Shown: piece after piece, positions 7,871-16,564 of the stretch
Layout of the letters: every line of letters begins with the position of its first letter
How positions within the stretch are numbered: position 1 is the first letter of the stretch
DNA from: Synergistales bacterium
GTDB taxonomy: Bacteria > Synergistota > Synergistia > Synergistales > Aminobacteriaceae
Reading direction: 5' to 3'
NCBI GenBank assembly: GCA_025997935.1
Contig: BNVG01000010.1
Coordinates: 1 to 29,587 of the forward strand
DNA: 29,587 nucleotides
Position numbers and translations under genes: made by a program
The notes under the pieces: model-generated
What the model was told of the DNA's origin: nothing
Databases searched by the model: none
Seen by the model: only the letters and a program-made list of their open reading frames with translations

Positions 7871-8566
7871 TCAGTTGTAATATTCGCTCGCGGCTCCGAA
7901 AAACACGCGTTGGCCGCCGCAGTATCCGCATTGTCCGGGATGCCCTATGTGCAAAATATGCGTCGCGCACCTCTTGGCGAGCGCCGTGTCGTGGGACACC
8001 ATTATTATGGCCAAGCCGTCCTCGTTGAGCTTTCGGATAACGCCGTAAAGCTCTTCTGTAGCGTGAGGGTCAAGCCCGGCCGTTGGTTCGTCCATTATGA
8101 GGAGCTTTCGCGCCGCGCAAAGGGCGCGGGCCAGAAGCGCTCTTTGCCTTTGCCCTCCCGACAGGTCGCAAAAACTCTTATCCCTGAGGCCGAGTATGCC
8201 GAGACTGTCTAACTTCTCCTCCGCGCTCGCCCTGTCGAGCCCGGTGTAGAACGGGCGAAAACGGCCCCGCTTCGCTAATTGCCCCGATATAACCACCTCA
8301 AACACGCTTGCGGGGAAGTCCTTTTGCAGTTGTGTGGTTTGCGGCATATAGCCTATTTCGGACGCGCGAAGCCCATCGCCCATAAATATTTCTCCGCTCG
8401 ACGGTTTCAGGAGGCTCAATATTCCCTTGACGAGCGTACTTTTCCCTGAGCCGTTCTCGCCAAGCACGCAAAGGAAATCACGCGGCGAAAGCTCAAAAGA
8501 AACGCCGTTCACCACAGTTTCAGACCCATAAGCAAACGAGACGTCGCGAAGCGCCAAAAGCGCCAT
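7871..8566 (-). CDS. znuC: Zinc/manganese-type ABC transporter ATP-binding protein
   Basis: Protein of 231 residues with a full ATPase set: Walker A GENGSGKST (36-44), Q-loop Gln76 in YMPQ, signature LSGGQ (135-139), Walker B LLIMDE (155-160) and switch His192 in MVSHD. It drives metal import through the neighbouring permease. The short C-terminal CGYCGG motif (near residue 215) has two cysteines that might sense or bind metal, which is speculative. The gene begins one base after the binding-protein stop, so the two are translationally coupled. Confidence 0.92.
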   Translation of the reverse strand: MALLALRDVSFAYGSETVVNGVSFELSPRDFLCVLGENGSGKSTLVKGILSLLKPSSGEIFMGDGLRASEIGYMPQTTQLQKDFPASVFEVVISGQLAKRGRFRPFYTGLDRASAEEKLDSLGILGLRDKSFCDLSGGQRQRALLARALCAARKLLIMDEPTAGLDPHATEELYGVIRKLNEDGLAIIMVSHDTALAKRCATHILHIGHPGQCGYCGGQRVFFGAASEYYN

Positions 8567-8567
8567 T

Positions 8568-9524
8568 TTAATTGAGCGCCTCTTTCAGGTTTTTCGCGTT
8601 GCGCTCCATTATGGAGATATAAGTTACGCCGCTTTCGAAGTCGTCTTTAGAGACGTTGTGAGCCGAGTGAAACAGGAGCTTTTTCGCGCCGGTTTCGGAG
8701 ACGAGAATATCGGCCATTTTTTCGTTTGAGAACTCCACGAAAAACACGGCGGGTATTTTTTCTTCGCGCGTTTTTTTGATTAAGAAGGCTACCGTCCCGA
8801 CGCTTGCTTCCGTTTCGGAAGAACAGTCCGGAAACGCGGCTCGGCAATCCAAACCATAGTAGTCGGCGAAGTACCGAAACGGAAAACGGTCGGCGAAAAT
8901 CATGGTCTTTCTTGCCCCGCCGTCGACAATAGCGCGAAACAGCGCGTCCAGCTTGTCTATCTTCGCTATTTCATCGGCGGTGTTTTTTTGATAAAACTTC
9001 GCGTTCTTTTTGTCTATAGCGCAAAGAGCTTCTGAAATAGCCGTTACAATTTTTTTGGCGTTAGCGGGAGATGTCCAGATATGTCCGTCGTAGTCTGATT
9101 CTTCTTCGTCGTCCGCCAAGGCGTGAGTGGATTTTTCTTTCACGGCGTCCACGTAGTCCATAAGGTGCAGAACTTTAGGCCTTTTGACGTTCGTGGCCAA
9201 AGAGTCGAGGATTTGTCTTACCCATACGTCAGACTCTCCGCCGACGTATATAAAGAGGTCGCAATCCCGCATTTTTATGATGTCTCTCGGGGAAGGGTCG
9301 AAAGAATGAGGCTCGGCGCCGGGAGATAGCAACATAGAAAGCTCGACGCGGTCGTCCGTTATTGAACGGACAAAATCATAAGGCGGGAAAGTAGCGACGA
9401 CTACGCTGATTTGCTTCGCTTTCACAGCCGCTTTCGCGGACGGGGAAAGCGTCAGAAAAGAGAGCAAAGTAACTAAAACGAACGCTACGCGGAACGTCGT
9501 TGTTTTACGCGTTTTTTTATTCAT
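8568..9524 (-). CDS. znuA: Zinc/manganese-type ABC transporter substrate-binding protein
   Basis: Protein of 318 residues with a signal peptide (cleavage near AKA, residues 30-32), so periplasmic. Cluster A-I features are VVVATFPPYDFV (41-52), His73 in GAEPHSFDPSP and His148 in DGHIWTSP. A short acidic stretch, DDEEESDYD, precedes His148 in place of the usual His-rich loop. The site that normally supplies a third His (H..FGYF) reads ADRFPFRYFADYYGL here; this belongs to a recognisable ADRFPFRY variant of the family. Glu264 in FFVEFSN may complete the site. The start has a good TGGAGG. It is first in the operon and probably metal-repressed, but I could not assign a Zur or MntR box. Confidence 0.9.
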   Translation of the reverse strand: MNKKTRKTTTFRVAFVLVTLLSFLTLSPSAKAAVKAKQISVVVATFPPYDFVRSITDDRVELSMLLSPGAEPHSFDPSPRDIIKMRDCDLFIYVGGESDVWVRQILDSLATNVKRPKVLHLMDYVDAVKEKSTHALADDEEESDYDGHIWTSPANAKKIVTAISEALCAIDKKNAKFYQKNTADEIAKIDKLDALFRAIVDGGARKTMIFADRFPFRYFADYYGLDCRAAFPDCSSETEASVGTVAFLIKKTREEKIPAVFFVEFSNEKMADILVSETGAKKLLFHSAHNVSKDDFESGVTYISIMERNAKNLKEALN

Positions 9525-9552
9525 TTTTTACCTCCAGCGTGAAACTCCAAAA

Positions 9553-9570
9553 CGGGGGCTTTCGCCCCCG
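9553..9570 (-). terminator. Intrinsic terminator after the NSS transporter gene
   Basis: On the minus strand CGGGGGC-GAAA-GCCCCCG forms a 7-bp GC stem with a stable GNRA-type loop, followed by TTTT. It lies 33 bases after the transporter stop and before the binding-protein start. It therefore separates the two transcription units, although the T-run is short. Confidence 0.75.
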
Positions 9571-9603
9571 CGCATAACCTTTGTTTTATATCATAACCGA
9601 CCC

Positions 9604-10998
9604 CTATTTGAAAAATTTCGCAAAAATATCAACATAGCCGTAGATAAAGATAACGCCTATAACAGCCGGGAGGAAATAAGCGCAGTATAAGCGCAAGCCC
9701 TCGGGGACTTTGAGACCCTTACCGATGTTGGCCTCTTTTATGAAGTTGTCCCATCCCCAGCCCCAGCGCGAACAGCAGAATAGCAGATAAATCATGGAGC
9801 CAAGCGGCAGAAGGTTGCTGCTGACTATGAAGTCCTCCAAATCCAGCACGATGGTTCCCTCACCGAGAGGCGCAAAGCCGCTCCAGAGGTTGAACCCAAG
9901 GACGCATGGAATCGAGAGGATAAAGATAGCGGCAAAATTGAACCAACAGCTCTTTTTGCGGCTCCAGCCGAGGTTGTCAATAGAGCTTGCTATCAGAAGT
10001 TCAAACACGGCCACGACCGTCGACATGGCGGCGAAAGTCATAAACAAAAAGAACAGAGTGCTCCATATACGTCCCTGCGGCATATTGTTGAACATATTCG
10101 GCAATGTGACGAAGATAAGCCCGGGGCCGGCGTTCGGCTCTATGCCGTAGGCGAAGCAAGCCGGAAAGATTATCAGGCCCGCAAACAGAGCCACGAAAGT
10201 ATCGAGCGTCGTGACGACGACGGCCTCTCCGAGAAGAGATCTGTCTTTGTTGATATAGCTTCCGAATATGGCCATGCTTCCGATTCCGAGGCTGAGCGTG
10301 AAGAACGACTGTCCGAGGGCCGCGTAAACCGTCTCCCATATACCGTTTTGAAGCAGCCTTCCGAGGTGCGGCTTCAGATAGAAATCAAGACCCTTATCCG
10401 CGCCGGGTAGCGTGACGGAGCGGACGGCGAGCACGAGAAGGATTACGAAAAGCCCAGCCATCATGAACTTTGTTATGCGCTCGACTCCCTTTTGAAGGCC
10501 CCCGCCGCAGATAAGAGAGGCTAAGGCCACAGCCATGAACATCCAAAAGGTAAGCCCCACCGGGTCGGCGAGCATTCCCCCGAAGGCCGCGCCTACCTCG
10601 TCGGGCGTCAGCCCCTCAAGCCCGCCCGCAATGTTGCGCCACGTATAGGCCAGCATCCAGCCAGTAACCGTGGTGTAGAACATCATCAGGACGTAGTTTC
10701 CGGCTAAGCCGAAGTATCCAAAGACAGACCAGCCCGTCCCCTTGGGTTGCAAGGCCTTGAACGAGCCTATAATGCTCTGGCGCGACGCCCGCCCGACGGC
10801 GAACTCCATCACCATGACGGGCATGGCGAAGCATACAATAAACACGAGATACATCAAGACGAACGCCGCGCCGCCGTAACGGCCCGTAATAAACGGAAAG
10901 CGCCAGACATTTCCCAAACCTATCGCGCAACCCGCGGACAAAAGAATAAAACCCAACCGGCTTCCCAAAGACTCTCTTTGTTTCGACACGCTTCTCAC
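9604..10998 (-). CDS. Neurotransmitter:sodium symporter (NSS) family transporter
   Basis: Protein of 464 residues with 11-12 predicted membrane segments. The start LGFILLSAGCAIGLGNVWRF and FPFITGRYGGAAF are the hallmark of NSS transporters, the LeuT-like sodium-coupled importers of amino acids. The unwound TM1 (AIGLGN) and the TM6 region are present. The length fits the 11-12-TM bacterial members such as MhsT and Tyt1. Translation appears to start at GTG 10998, preceded by AAAGGAAG. Divergent promoters toward the + strand gene at 11150 lie in the 151-base gap. The substrate is not predictable. Amino-acid uptake would suit a fermentative amino-acid user. Confidence 0.93.
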   Translation of the reverse strand: MRSVSKQRESLGSRLGFILLSAGCAIGLGNVWRFPFITGRYGGAAFVLMYLVFIVCFAMPVMVMEFAVGRASRQSIIGSFKALQPKGTGWSVFGYFGLAGNYVLMMFYTTVTGWMLAYTWRNIAGGLEGLTPDEVGAAFGGMLADPVGLTFWMFMAVALASLICGGGLQKGVERITKFMMAGLFVILLVLAVRSVTLPGADKGLDFYLKPHLGRLLQNGIWETVYAALGQSFFTLSLGIGSMAIFGSYINKDRSLLGEAVVVTTLDTFVALFAGLIIFPACFAYGIEPNAGPGLIFVTLPNMFNNMPQGRIWSTLFFLFMTFAAMSTVVAVFELLIASSIDNLGWSRKKSCWFNFAAIFILSIPCVLGFNLWSGFAPLGEGTIVLDLEDFIVSSNLLPLGSMIYLLFCCSRWGWGWDNFIKEANIGKGLKVPEGLRLYCAYFLPAVIGVIFIYGYVDIFAKFFK

Positions 10999-11051
10999 TT
11001 CTTCCTTTAATTATTTTTTCCGGCAAAAAAATAACAAATTAAATCTCCGTT

Positions 11052-11078
11052 ATTATATAGTACATCGCCTTATGGCAA
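11052..11078 (-). promoter_or_regulatory. Candidate sigma-70 promoter for the NSS transporter
   Basis: On the minus strand TTGCCA (11078-11073) lies 15 bases before a perfect TATAAT (11057-11052), about 50 bases before the GTG start. The spacer is shorter than the usual 17, so the -35 assignment is uncertain, while the -10 is good. Confidence 0.4.
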
Positions 11079-11088
11079 ATAAGAAGAA

Positions 11089-11117
11089 TTGCGCGTTCAC
11101 TTATGTTAAAATATAAA
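11089..11117 (+). promoter_or_regulatory. Candidate promoter for the 11150 gene
   Basis: TTGCGC (11089-11094) is followed after 17 bases by TATAAA (11112-11117). An overlapping TGTTAAAAT (11104-11112) has extended -10 form, and a TATAAT lies at 11124-11129. The region is very AT-rich, so several start points are possible. Confidence 0.4.
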
Positions 11118-11149
11118 CTTATTTATAATATAAAAGGTGGAATTTTCAA

Positions 11150-11581
11150 ATGCCCATGCAAATAGGTCTTGACGAATTGCTTTCGATGCTTTTAGCCCGC
11201 GTGGACGGGATGGCTATGGAGGGCGAGAACCAAAAAAGCCGCTTTAACATCATGTTTCGCGCCCTTTATAAAAAAGGGCTCATAACCGACGCCGATGTTT
11301 TAGAGTCCGTGAAGGAAGAGCATAAGATATTGAAGGACATCGGCGCCATAGAAAAGCTACCGTCCGATGAGGAAATAAAGACCGTGACCGAGGGAATTTT
11401 GCTCTGGATTCGCGGCGACAGCGGCGCTATTCGCAAGTCCATAGAGGAGTACGAGAAGCGCGTCATGGAGGCGCAGGCCAAACAGCAGAAGCCAAAGATA
11501 GATGTGGCCCCCGCCGCGGTTCTGAATGAGCTGGACAGGCTTGGAGGACAGCAGGGCGGAGGCAAGAAGCTCATCCTTTAA
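11150..11581 (+). CDS. Conserved-looking hypothetical protein
   Basis: Protein of 143 residues that I do not recognise. It is mostly helical, without signal peptide or membrane segment. The first 70 residues include a stretch FRALYKKGLITDADVLESVK that looks like a small helical domain. The centre is charged, and the C-terminus has a glutamine/glycine-rich tail GGQQGGGKK. AAAGGTGG precedes the ATG at good spacing, and an AT-rich promoter region lies upstream. It precedes the nucleotide-sugar dehydratase gene by 36 bases, so the two may share a transcript. It could be a cytoplasmic adaptor or regulator, but nothing in the sequence shows this. Confidence 0.8.
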   Translation: MPMQIGLDELLSMLLARVDGMAMEGENQKSRFNIMFRALYKKGLITDADVLESVKEEHKILKDIGAIEKLPSDEEIKTVTEGILLWIRGDSGAIRKSIEEYEKRVMEAQAKQQKPKIDVAPAAVLNELDRLGGQQGGGKKLIL

Positions 11582-11617
11582 CGTGAAATCAGCACGGCTC
11601 GATAACGGCTTAGGTTC

Positions 11618-13465
11618 ATGCGCGACACGTTGACACATGTCCTGTTTTTCTGGAAAAAACTTTCGAGCCACGGACTGTTTGTGGCTCTGCTTGATTTCGT
11701 ACTCTTGGCGTTCTCGGCTTATTTGGGATATGCCATTCGCCTGACGATCTTTATACCAAGCGTCTACCTTTACGACCTCGCGCTGGCCGCGCTTATTTTT
11801 CCGGCTCTGACAGTTGTCGTATTTTTCTTGGGCAAGCAATATCAGACTCTTTGGAAGCAGGCCGGATTAGAGGACTATCTGCGTTTCGCGAAGTTGTATC
11901 TTGCGTCCTGCCTGTCGTTTACGGCCCTCGCGACATTCAGGCCATTTATACTTTTGCCCCGGACGTCTCTTGTCATCATGCTCTTTGCCGGGATTATTCT
12001 ATGCGGCGCTCTCAGGGTTTCCTGGAGGCTCGCCATAACGAGGGCGTCCGACGATAAAAAGTTTCTGAATACGCTCATAGTCGGCGCGGGCGAGGCGGGC
12101 TCCCTTTTGGCGCGGGACTTGCTACGAAACCCGCAAGACCTTATCCTGCGCGGTTTTGTGGACGACGACATCTCTAAAATAGGCAAGAACATTTCCGGCC
12201 TCGCCGTGCTGAGCGGCACTAAGGACTTGCCCTCGTTGATCAAGGCTTATGAAATAAGCGTCGTCTTAGTCGCCATTCCGAGCGCCGCCAGCAAAAAAAT
12301 AAGGGAGCTTTACGACACGCTCTCCCCTTTCAACGTCAGCGTCCGGGTGCTGCCAAGTCTGCAGGAGATGGCTGGCGGGGACGTGTCGGTAAGCCGCCTG
12401 CGCCGCATTCGCCTCTCGGATCTTCTGGGGCGCGACCCCGTGGATATGACGCAGAGGTGCGATTATCTGAGTGGCGGCAGGGTCTTGGTGACGGGCGCGG
12501 GGGGCTCTATCGGAAGCGAAATAGTCCGCCAGGTATTGAAGAACGAGCCCTCTGAGCTTGTCGTGTTGGGGCACGGCGAGCAGTCCATTTATCTCCTGAT
12601 GGAGTCTTTGTCTAAAACTCTGTCAAAATCTCCCCTTTCAGCAAAGGTTCGCCCCGTCATAGCTGACGTGGCGGACGAGGTCGCCATGAGAGACCTTTTC
12701 GAGAGCTTCAGGCCGGACGTAATATTCCACGCCGCCGCCCATAAGCACGTACCGCTCATGGAGCCTTGCGTCCGCGAGGCTTTGCGCGTAAACGCGTTTG
12801 GGACTCTGACTGTTTCCAGATTGGCCGGAGAGAGCGGCGCAAAACGTTTGGTGATGATCTCAACGGACAAAGCCGTAAGGCCGTCGAGCGTGATGGGGGC
12901 GAGCAAGAGAGCGGCGGAGCGCGTACTTGGCGAGGTTCAGGGCGAGTTTCCTGACACAGCCTACATGGCGGTGCGGTTTGGGAACGTGCTCGGAAGCCGG
13001 GGCAGCGTCGTCCCCAAGTTCGAGGAGCAGATAGCGGCGGGAGGCCCCGTCACGGTCACGGACCCGGCCATGAAGCGTTATTTTATGCTGATTCCTGAGG
13101 CGGTGAGCCTCGTCATTCAGGCGGGAGCCATAGGGCGCGGCGGAGAGTTGTTTGTGCTCGACATGGGCGAGCCGGTGCTCATATCGGAAATGGCCGAGAT
13201 GCTCATACGTCTTCACGGACACGAGCCGGGGCGGGACATCAAGATAGTATATACCGGCATGAGGCCGGGGGAAAAGCTGTTCGAGGAGCTGTTTTACGAC
13301 CTCGCCTCAGTTCGCCGCACCTCCAACCCAAAAGTCTTTGAATCCGCGCTCAAGCTCCGCGACGGAGAACAGTCGGTACTGCGCCGCTTGTCGCAAAGTT
13401 TGGCGTATCCGAGTAAAGCGCCGGAGTTGTTGCGCGAGATGGTTCCTGAATATATTGGAGAGTGA
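11618..13465 (+). CDS. Membrane-anchored nucleotide-sugar 4,6-dehydratase (CapD/PglF family)
   Basis: Protein of 615 residues. It has four predicted N-terminal membrane segments (about 20-140), a first Rossmann-like CoA-binding domain with GAGEAG (156-161), and a short-chain dehydrogenase domain with TGAGGSIGS (292-300). HAAAHKHVPLMEP (371-383) and STDKAVRPSSVMGASKR (415-431) are diagnostic. In the last motif Met426 takes the usual tyrosine place before Lys430, as in PglF/CapD-type 4,6-dehydratases. These enzymes convert UDP-GlcNAc to a 4-keto-6-deoxy sugar for glycans, O-antigen, capsule or flagellin glycosylation. The target glycan is not determined; no glycosyltransferases are adjacent. 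The ATG start has only a weak ribosome-binding site. Confidence 0.9.
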   Translation: MRDTLTHVLFFWKKLSSHGLFVALLDFVLLAFSAYLGYAIRLTIFIPSVYLYDLALAALIFPALTVVVFFLGKQYQTLWKQAGLEDYLRFAKLYLASCLSFTALATFRPFILLPRTSLVIMLFAGIILCGALRVSWRLAITRASDDKKFLNTLIVGAGEAGSLLARDLLRNPQDLILRGFVDDDISKIGKNISGLAVLSGTKDLPSLIKAYEISVVLVAIPSAASKKIRELYDTLSPFNVSVRVLPSLQEMAGGDVSVSRLRRIRLSDLLGRDPVDMTQRCDYLSGGRVLVTGAGGSIGSEIVRQVLKNEPSELVVLGHGEQSIYLLMESLSKTLSKSPLSAKVRPVIADVADEVAMRDLFESFRPDVIFHAAAHKHVPLMEPCVREALRVNAFGTLTVSRLAGESGAKRLVMISTDKAVRPSSVMGASKRAAERVLGEVQGEFPDTAYMAVRFGNVLGSRGSVVPKFEEQIAAGGPVTVTDPAMKRYFMLIPEAVSLVIQAGAIGRGGELFVLDMGEPVLISEMAEMLIRLHGHEPGRDIKIVYTGMRPGEKLFEELFYDLASVRRTSNPKVFESALKLRDGEQSVLRRLSQSLAYPSKAPELLREMVPEYIGE

Positions 13466-13471
13466 TTTTGA

Positions 13472-14863
13472 ATGACTTACGACGTCATAATTATAGGGGC
13501 GGGGCCGGCGGGGGTTTTCGCGGCGGCCGAGCTGGCCAAACACGGTAAAAAAGTCCTTATCGCCGACAAGGGAAAACTCATAAGCGAACGCCATTGCCCT
13601 ATAACGGAAGGGAAAAGTACAGTTTGCGTCAACTGCCCCTCCTGCGCTATTGTTTCGGGCTGGGGCGGGGCCGGTTCGGCCTCGGACGGCAAACTGACTC
13701 TAACGACGGGCTTCGGCGGAAATCTCGAGGAGTATATAGGACGTCCCGAGCTAATGTCTCTTATCGGGCTTGTGGACGACGAGTTTGTGCGCTTCGGCGC
13801 GGACGCCCACAGCTACGAGGCGTCGGGCGAGGTGGTGCGCGACACCATAAGGCAGGCCGCGCAGGTGGGTCTCCGGGTGCTTCCCGCCCGTATCAGGCAT
13901 ATAGGCACGGACGCGTCGCGGGAGGTTCTCCAAAATATGTACGAGGATCTGAATCGCAAGTGCGACATACGCATGGACTCGCCCGTAAGGGATATTTTGA
14001 TTGAAAACCCTGATACGGCGGCGACAGCGGTCGGCGTTGTCTTTGAGGACGGCAGCAAGCTACACGCCAAAAACATACTGACCGCGCCCGGGCGTGAGGG
14101 CGCGCCCTGGCTCGAGAAGCTGATAGGCCGCCTGAAGCTCCCGATAGCCTCCATGCCCGTGGATATAGGCGTGCGGGTAGAGGTGCCGGACAGCGTCTGC
14201 GAGTCTCTCACCAAGGAATTTTACGAGGTGAAATGCCTTTACAACACACCTACGTTCGACGACCGTTGCCGCACGTTCTGCATGAACCCGTCGGGCTTCG
14301 TGGTTCACGAGTTCAATCAGGCGCACAAGCTCGTCACCGTAAACGGGCACAGCCTCAAGCTCAAAAAATCAGAAAACACAAACTTCGCCATACTCGTTAC
14401 AAAAAACTTCACTCAGCCCTTCAGCGACCCCATAGGATACGCCACGCACATAGCGAAATTGGCCAACATGCTGGCCGGGGGGAGCATCTTGGTTCAACGT
14501 CTGGCAGATCTAAGGGACGGGCGGCGCTCCACGGCGTCGCGCATAGAGCGCGGCATGGTGGAGCCGACGGTTCAGGCTCAGCCCGGAGACCTCAGCCTCG
14601 TCCTGCCGCACAGATACGTGACGGACATAGTGGAGTTTTTGGACGCCCTGAACCGCATAATGCCCGGCGTCAACCACGGCGACACGCTCCTCTACGGCGT
14701 GGAGATAAAGCTCTACTCCTTGCGCCTCGAGCTGTCGAAGGACTTGTCCGTACCCTCCATACGCAATCTCTGGATGGCCGGAGACGGAGCGGGCGTCAGC
14801 CGCGGGATAATTCAGGCCGCCGCCAGCGGAGTCGTGGCGGCGAGGGGAATAATTGATTGTTAA
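13472..14863 (+). CDS. COG2509-type FAD-dependent dehydrogenase
   Basis: Protein of 463 residues with the FAD-binding motif GAGPAG (9-14) in a DVIIIGAGPAGVFAAAELA context and a second FAD contact MAGDGAGVSRGI near the C-terminus. A cysteine cluster HCPITEGKSTVCVNCPSC (41-58; Cys42, 52, 55, 58) followed by GWGGAGSASDGKLTLTTGFGG marks the COG2509 group of uncharacterised FAD-dependent dehydrogenases, distantly like BaiN/HI0933 proteins. The cysteines might bind a metal or iron-sulfur centre or be redox-active; this is inferred. It begins 6 bases after the dehydratase stop, preceded by GGAGAG, so the genes are cotranscribed. Physiological substrate unknown. Confidence 0.85.
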   Translation: MTYDVIIIGAGPAGVFAAAELAKHGKKVLIADKGKLISERHCPITEGKSTVCVNCPSCAIVSGWGGAGSASDGKLTLTTGFGGNLEEYIGRPELMSLIGLVDDEFVRFGADAHSYEASGEVVRDTIRQAAQVGLRVLPARIRHIGTDASREVLQNMYEDLNRKCDIRMDSPVRDILIENPDTAATAVGVVFEDGSKLHAKNILTAPGREGAPWLEKLIGRLKLPIASMPVDIGVRVEVPDSVCESLTKEFYEVKCLYNTPTFDDRCRTFCMNPSGFVVHEFNQAHKLVTVNGHSLKLKKSENTNFAILVTKNFTQPFSDPIGYATHIAKLANMLAGGSILVQRLADLRDGRRSTASRIERGMVEPTVQAQPGDLSLVLPHRYVTDIVEFLDALNRIMPGVNHGDTLLYGVEIKLYSLRLELSKDLSVPSIRNLWMAGDGAGVSRGIIQAAASGVVAARGIIDC

Positions 14864-14892
14864 TAAACAAGGACAAGGAGGATTTTTCAAAA

Positions 14893-15873
14893 ATGTCGTT
14901 ACCGAAAGTTTACGTGGGTTTCACGATACAGGAAGCGGGGCTCGCCGTTTTAAGAGGGAACGTGGATTTTGAGATGTGGGAAGGGGACGGCGCGGCTCCG
15001 AAAGATATATTGCTCAAAAAATTAGCCGACGCCGACGGGTTTCTTGAAGGACACTCAAAAGTGGACGCCGAGCTTTTGGACGCCGCGCCCAAACTGAAAG
15101 TGGTCAGCAACTACGGCGTGGGGTATGACAACATCGACATATCAGCGGCGTCAGCGCGCGGCATATGCGTCACAAACACGCCGGGGGTTCTGACCGAGGC
15201 CACGGCGGACTTGGGCTTCGCCCTGATTTTGGCCTCGGCGCGGCGATTGATGGAGGCCAACGCCTTTTTACGCAGCGGCGAATGGAACGTCTGGAGCGCG
15301 GAGCTTATGGTGGGCGTAGACGTCTTTGGAGCGACTATCGGCATAGTCGGCCTTGGACAGATAGGTCAGGCCGTGGCGCGTCGCGCCAAGGGCTTTGGCA
15401 TGAAAGTCCTGTACAGCGGCACGAGCCGCAAGCCGGAGGCCGAGGCGGAGAGCGGCGCGGAATACATGCCGCTTGACGAGCTTCTGCGCGTCTCGGATTT
15501 CGTCTCCCTGCACTGCCCTTTGAACGACGCCACGCGTGGACTAATAGGCGAGCGTGAGCTTAAAATGATGAAGAAGACCGCCATTCTCATCAATATAGCG
15601 CGGGGCGCGGTCGTCGACCAGGAGGCGCTGTTCAGGGCCTGCTCTGAAAAATGGATTTGGGGCGCCGGACTCGACGTGTTCGAGCGTGAACCCGTGCCGC
15701 TTAACGAGCCGCTTTTAGCCCTGCGGAACGTCACGACGCTACCCCACATCGGAAGCGCTTCCAGAGCGTCACGCGACGGCATGGCCGCCTGCGCGGCGTC
15801 GAACTTAGTGGCGGCATTGAAGGGCAACAGACCGCAAAATTTAGTCAATCCCGAAGTTTGGAAAGGACGATAA
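14893..15873 (+). CDS. D-isomer-specific 2-hydroxyacid dehydrogenase
   Basis: Protein of 326 residues from ATG 14893, chosen because AAGGAGG (14875-14881) is well placed; a longer frame from 14857 would overlap the previous gene. It reduces 2-oxoacids to D-2-hydroxyacids with NAD(P)H. The nucleotide motif is GLGQIG (153-158). Catalytic residues are Arg237 in NIARGAVVD, Glu266 in FEREP and His285 in LPHIGS. After the second strand, YSGTSR has no acidic residue and an arginine follows, which leans toward NADPH rather than NADH. Glyoxylate/hydroxypyruvate reductase is the nearest named function. It forms a unit with the FAD protein and the downstream protease. Confidence 0.88.
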   Translation: MSLPKVYVGFTIQEAGLAVLRGNVDFEMWEGDGAAPKDILLKKLADADGFLEGHSKVDAELLDAAPKLKVVSNYGVGYDNIDISAASARGICVTNTPGVLTEATADLGFALILASARRLMEANAFLRSGEWNVWSAELMVGVDVFGATIGIVGLGQIGQAVARRAKGFGMKVLYSGTSRKPEAEAESGAEYMPLDELLRVSDFVSLHCPLNDATRGLIGERELKMMKKTAILINIARGAVVDQEALFRACSEKWIWGAGLDVFEREPVPLNEPLLALRNVTTLPHIGSASRASRDGMAACAASNLVAALKGNRPQNLVNPEVWKGR

Positions 15874-15874
15874 A

Positions 15875-16504
15875 ATGGGATTATTTGGGAGAGGGCCGGC
15901 GACGCTCCTTCTGTCATTGCCGGCGGTGCTTTGGGCTATCACGTTTCACGAATTTTGTCATGGCTGGGTCGCGAAGCTCTTGGGTGACCCTACGGCGGAC
16001 CGCATGGGACGCCTGACGTTAAACCCGCTGGCCCACTTCGACCTCTGGGGGACGCTTTTGCTTTTGTTCGCTGGCTTCGGTTGGGCCAAGCCCGTGCCGA
16101 TAAACACGCGATATTTTCGTAACTATAAGCGCGATCTGATACTTGTGTCGCTGGCCGGCGTGGCGGGAAACATCCTGACGGCCTTTGTCTGCGTGTTGAT
16201 TTGGCACATAGCCGCGAAGTCTATTTTTTCTGTGGCGGGCATGAACGGGCTTACGGTGTTGCGGCAGATGATATTCATAAACATGGGGCTTGCCGCGTTC
16301 AATCTCATCCCAATACCGCCGCTCGACGGCTCGAAAATTCTCTCGGTCTTCATACCCTTCAGCCTGAGCAGATACTATTTCTGGCTCGAGCAGTACGGCA
16401 CGATAGTTCTTATCGTGTTGGTGCTGACCGGCATAATAGACGTGCTGTTCTACCCTATATTCCAAGTGCTGTGGAGTCTGACGACTCTCGGCGGGCTTCT
16501 GTAA
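15875..16504 (+). CDS. Site-2-protease-like M50 metallopeptidase
   Basis: Protein of 209 residues with about five or six membrane segments. The zinc motif HEFCH (residues 25-29) and the second motif NLIPIPPLDGS (143-153, Asp151) identify an S2P/M50 intramembrane protease of the compact YwhC-like subgroup with no PDZ domain. It would cleave a membrane protein within the bilayer; substrate unknown. It starts one base after the dehydrogenase stop, with GGAAAGGA as ribosome-binding site. A strong terminator follows. Confidence 0.9.
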   Translation: MGLFGRGPATLLLSLPAVLWAITFHEFCHGWVAKLLGDPTADRMGRLTLNPLAHFDLWGTLLLLFAGFGWAKPVPINTRYFRNYKRDLILVSLAGVAGNILTAFVCVLIWHIAAKSIFSVAGMNGLTVLRQMIFINMGLAAFNLIPIPPLDGSKILSVFIPFSLSRYYFWLEQYGTIVLIVLVLTGIIDVLFYPIFQVLWSLTTLGGLL

Positions 16505-16505
16505 A

Positions 16506-16549
16506 ATAAAAAAGTCCGCCCCTCATATCGGGGGGCGGATCTTTTTATT
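16506..16549. terminator. Bidirectional intrinsic terminator
   Basis: TCCGCCCC (16515-16522) pairs with GGGGCGGA (16532-16539) around a 9-base loop. The stem is bounded by an A-run on the left and a T-run (CTTTTTATTTTA) on the right. It therefore can end transcription from the M50 gene on + and from fliD on -, which converge here. Confidence 0.9.
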
Positions 16550-16564
16550 TTACGCCGGATAACC

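Noticed and set aside
14233..14856. 207-codon frame within the FAD protein gene
   Set aside because: Histidine/arginine-rich out-of-frame shadow of a clear gene.
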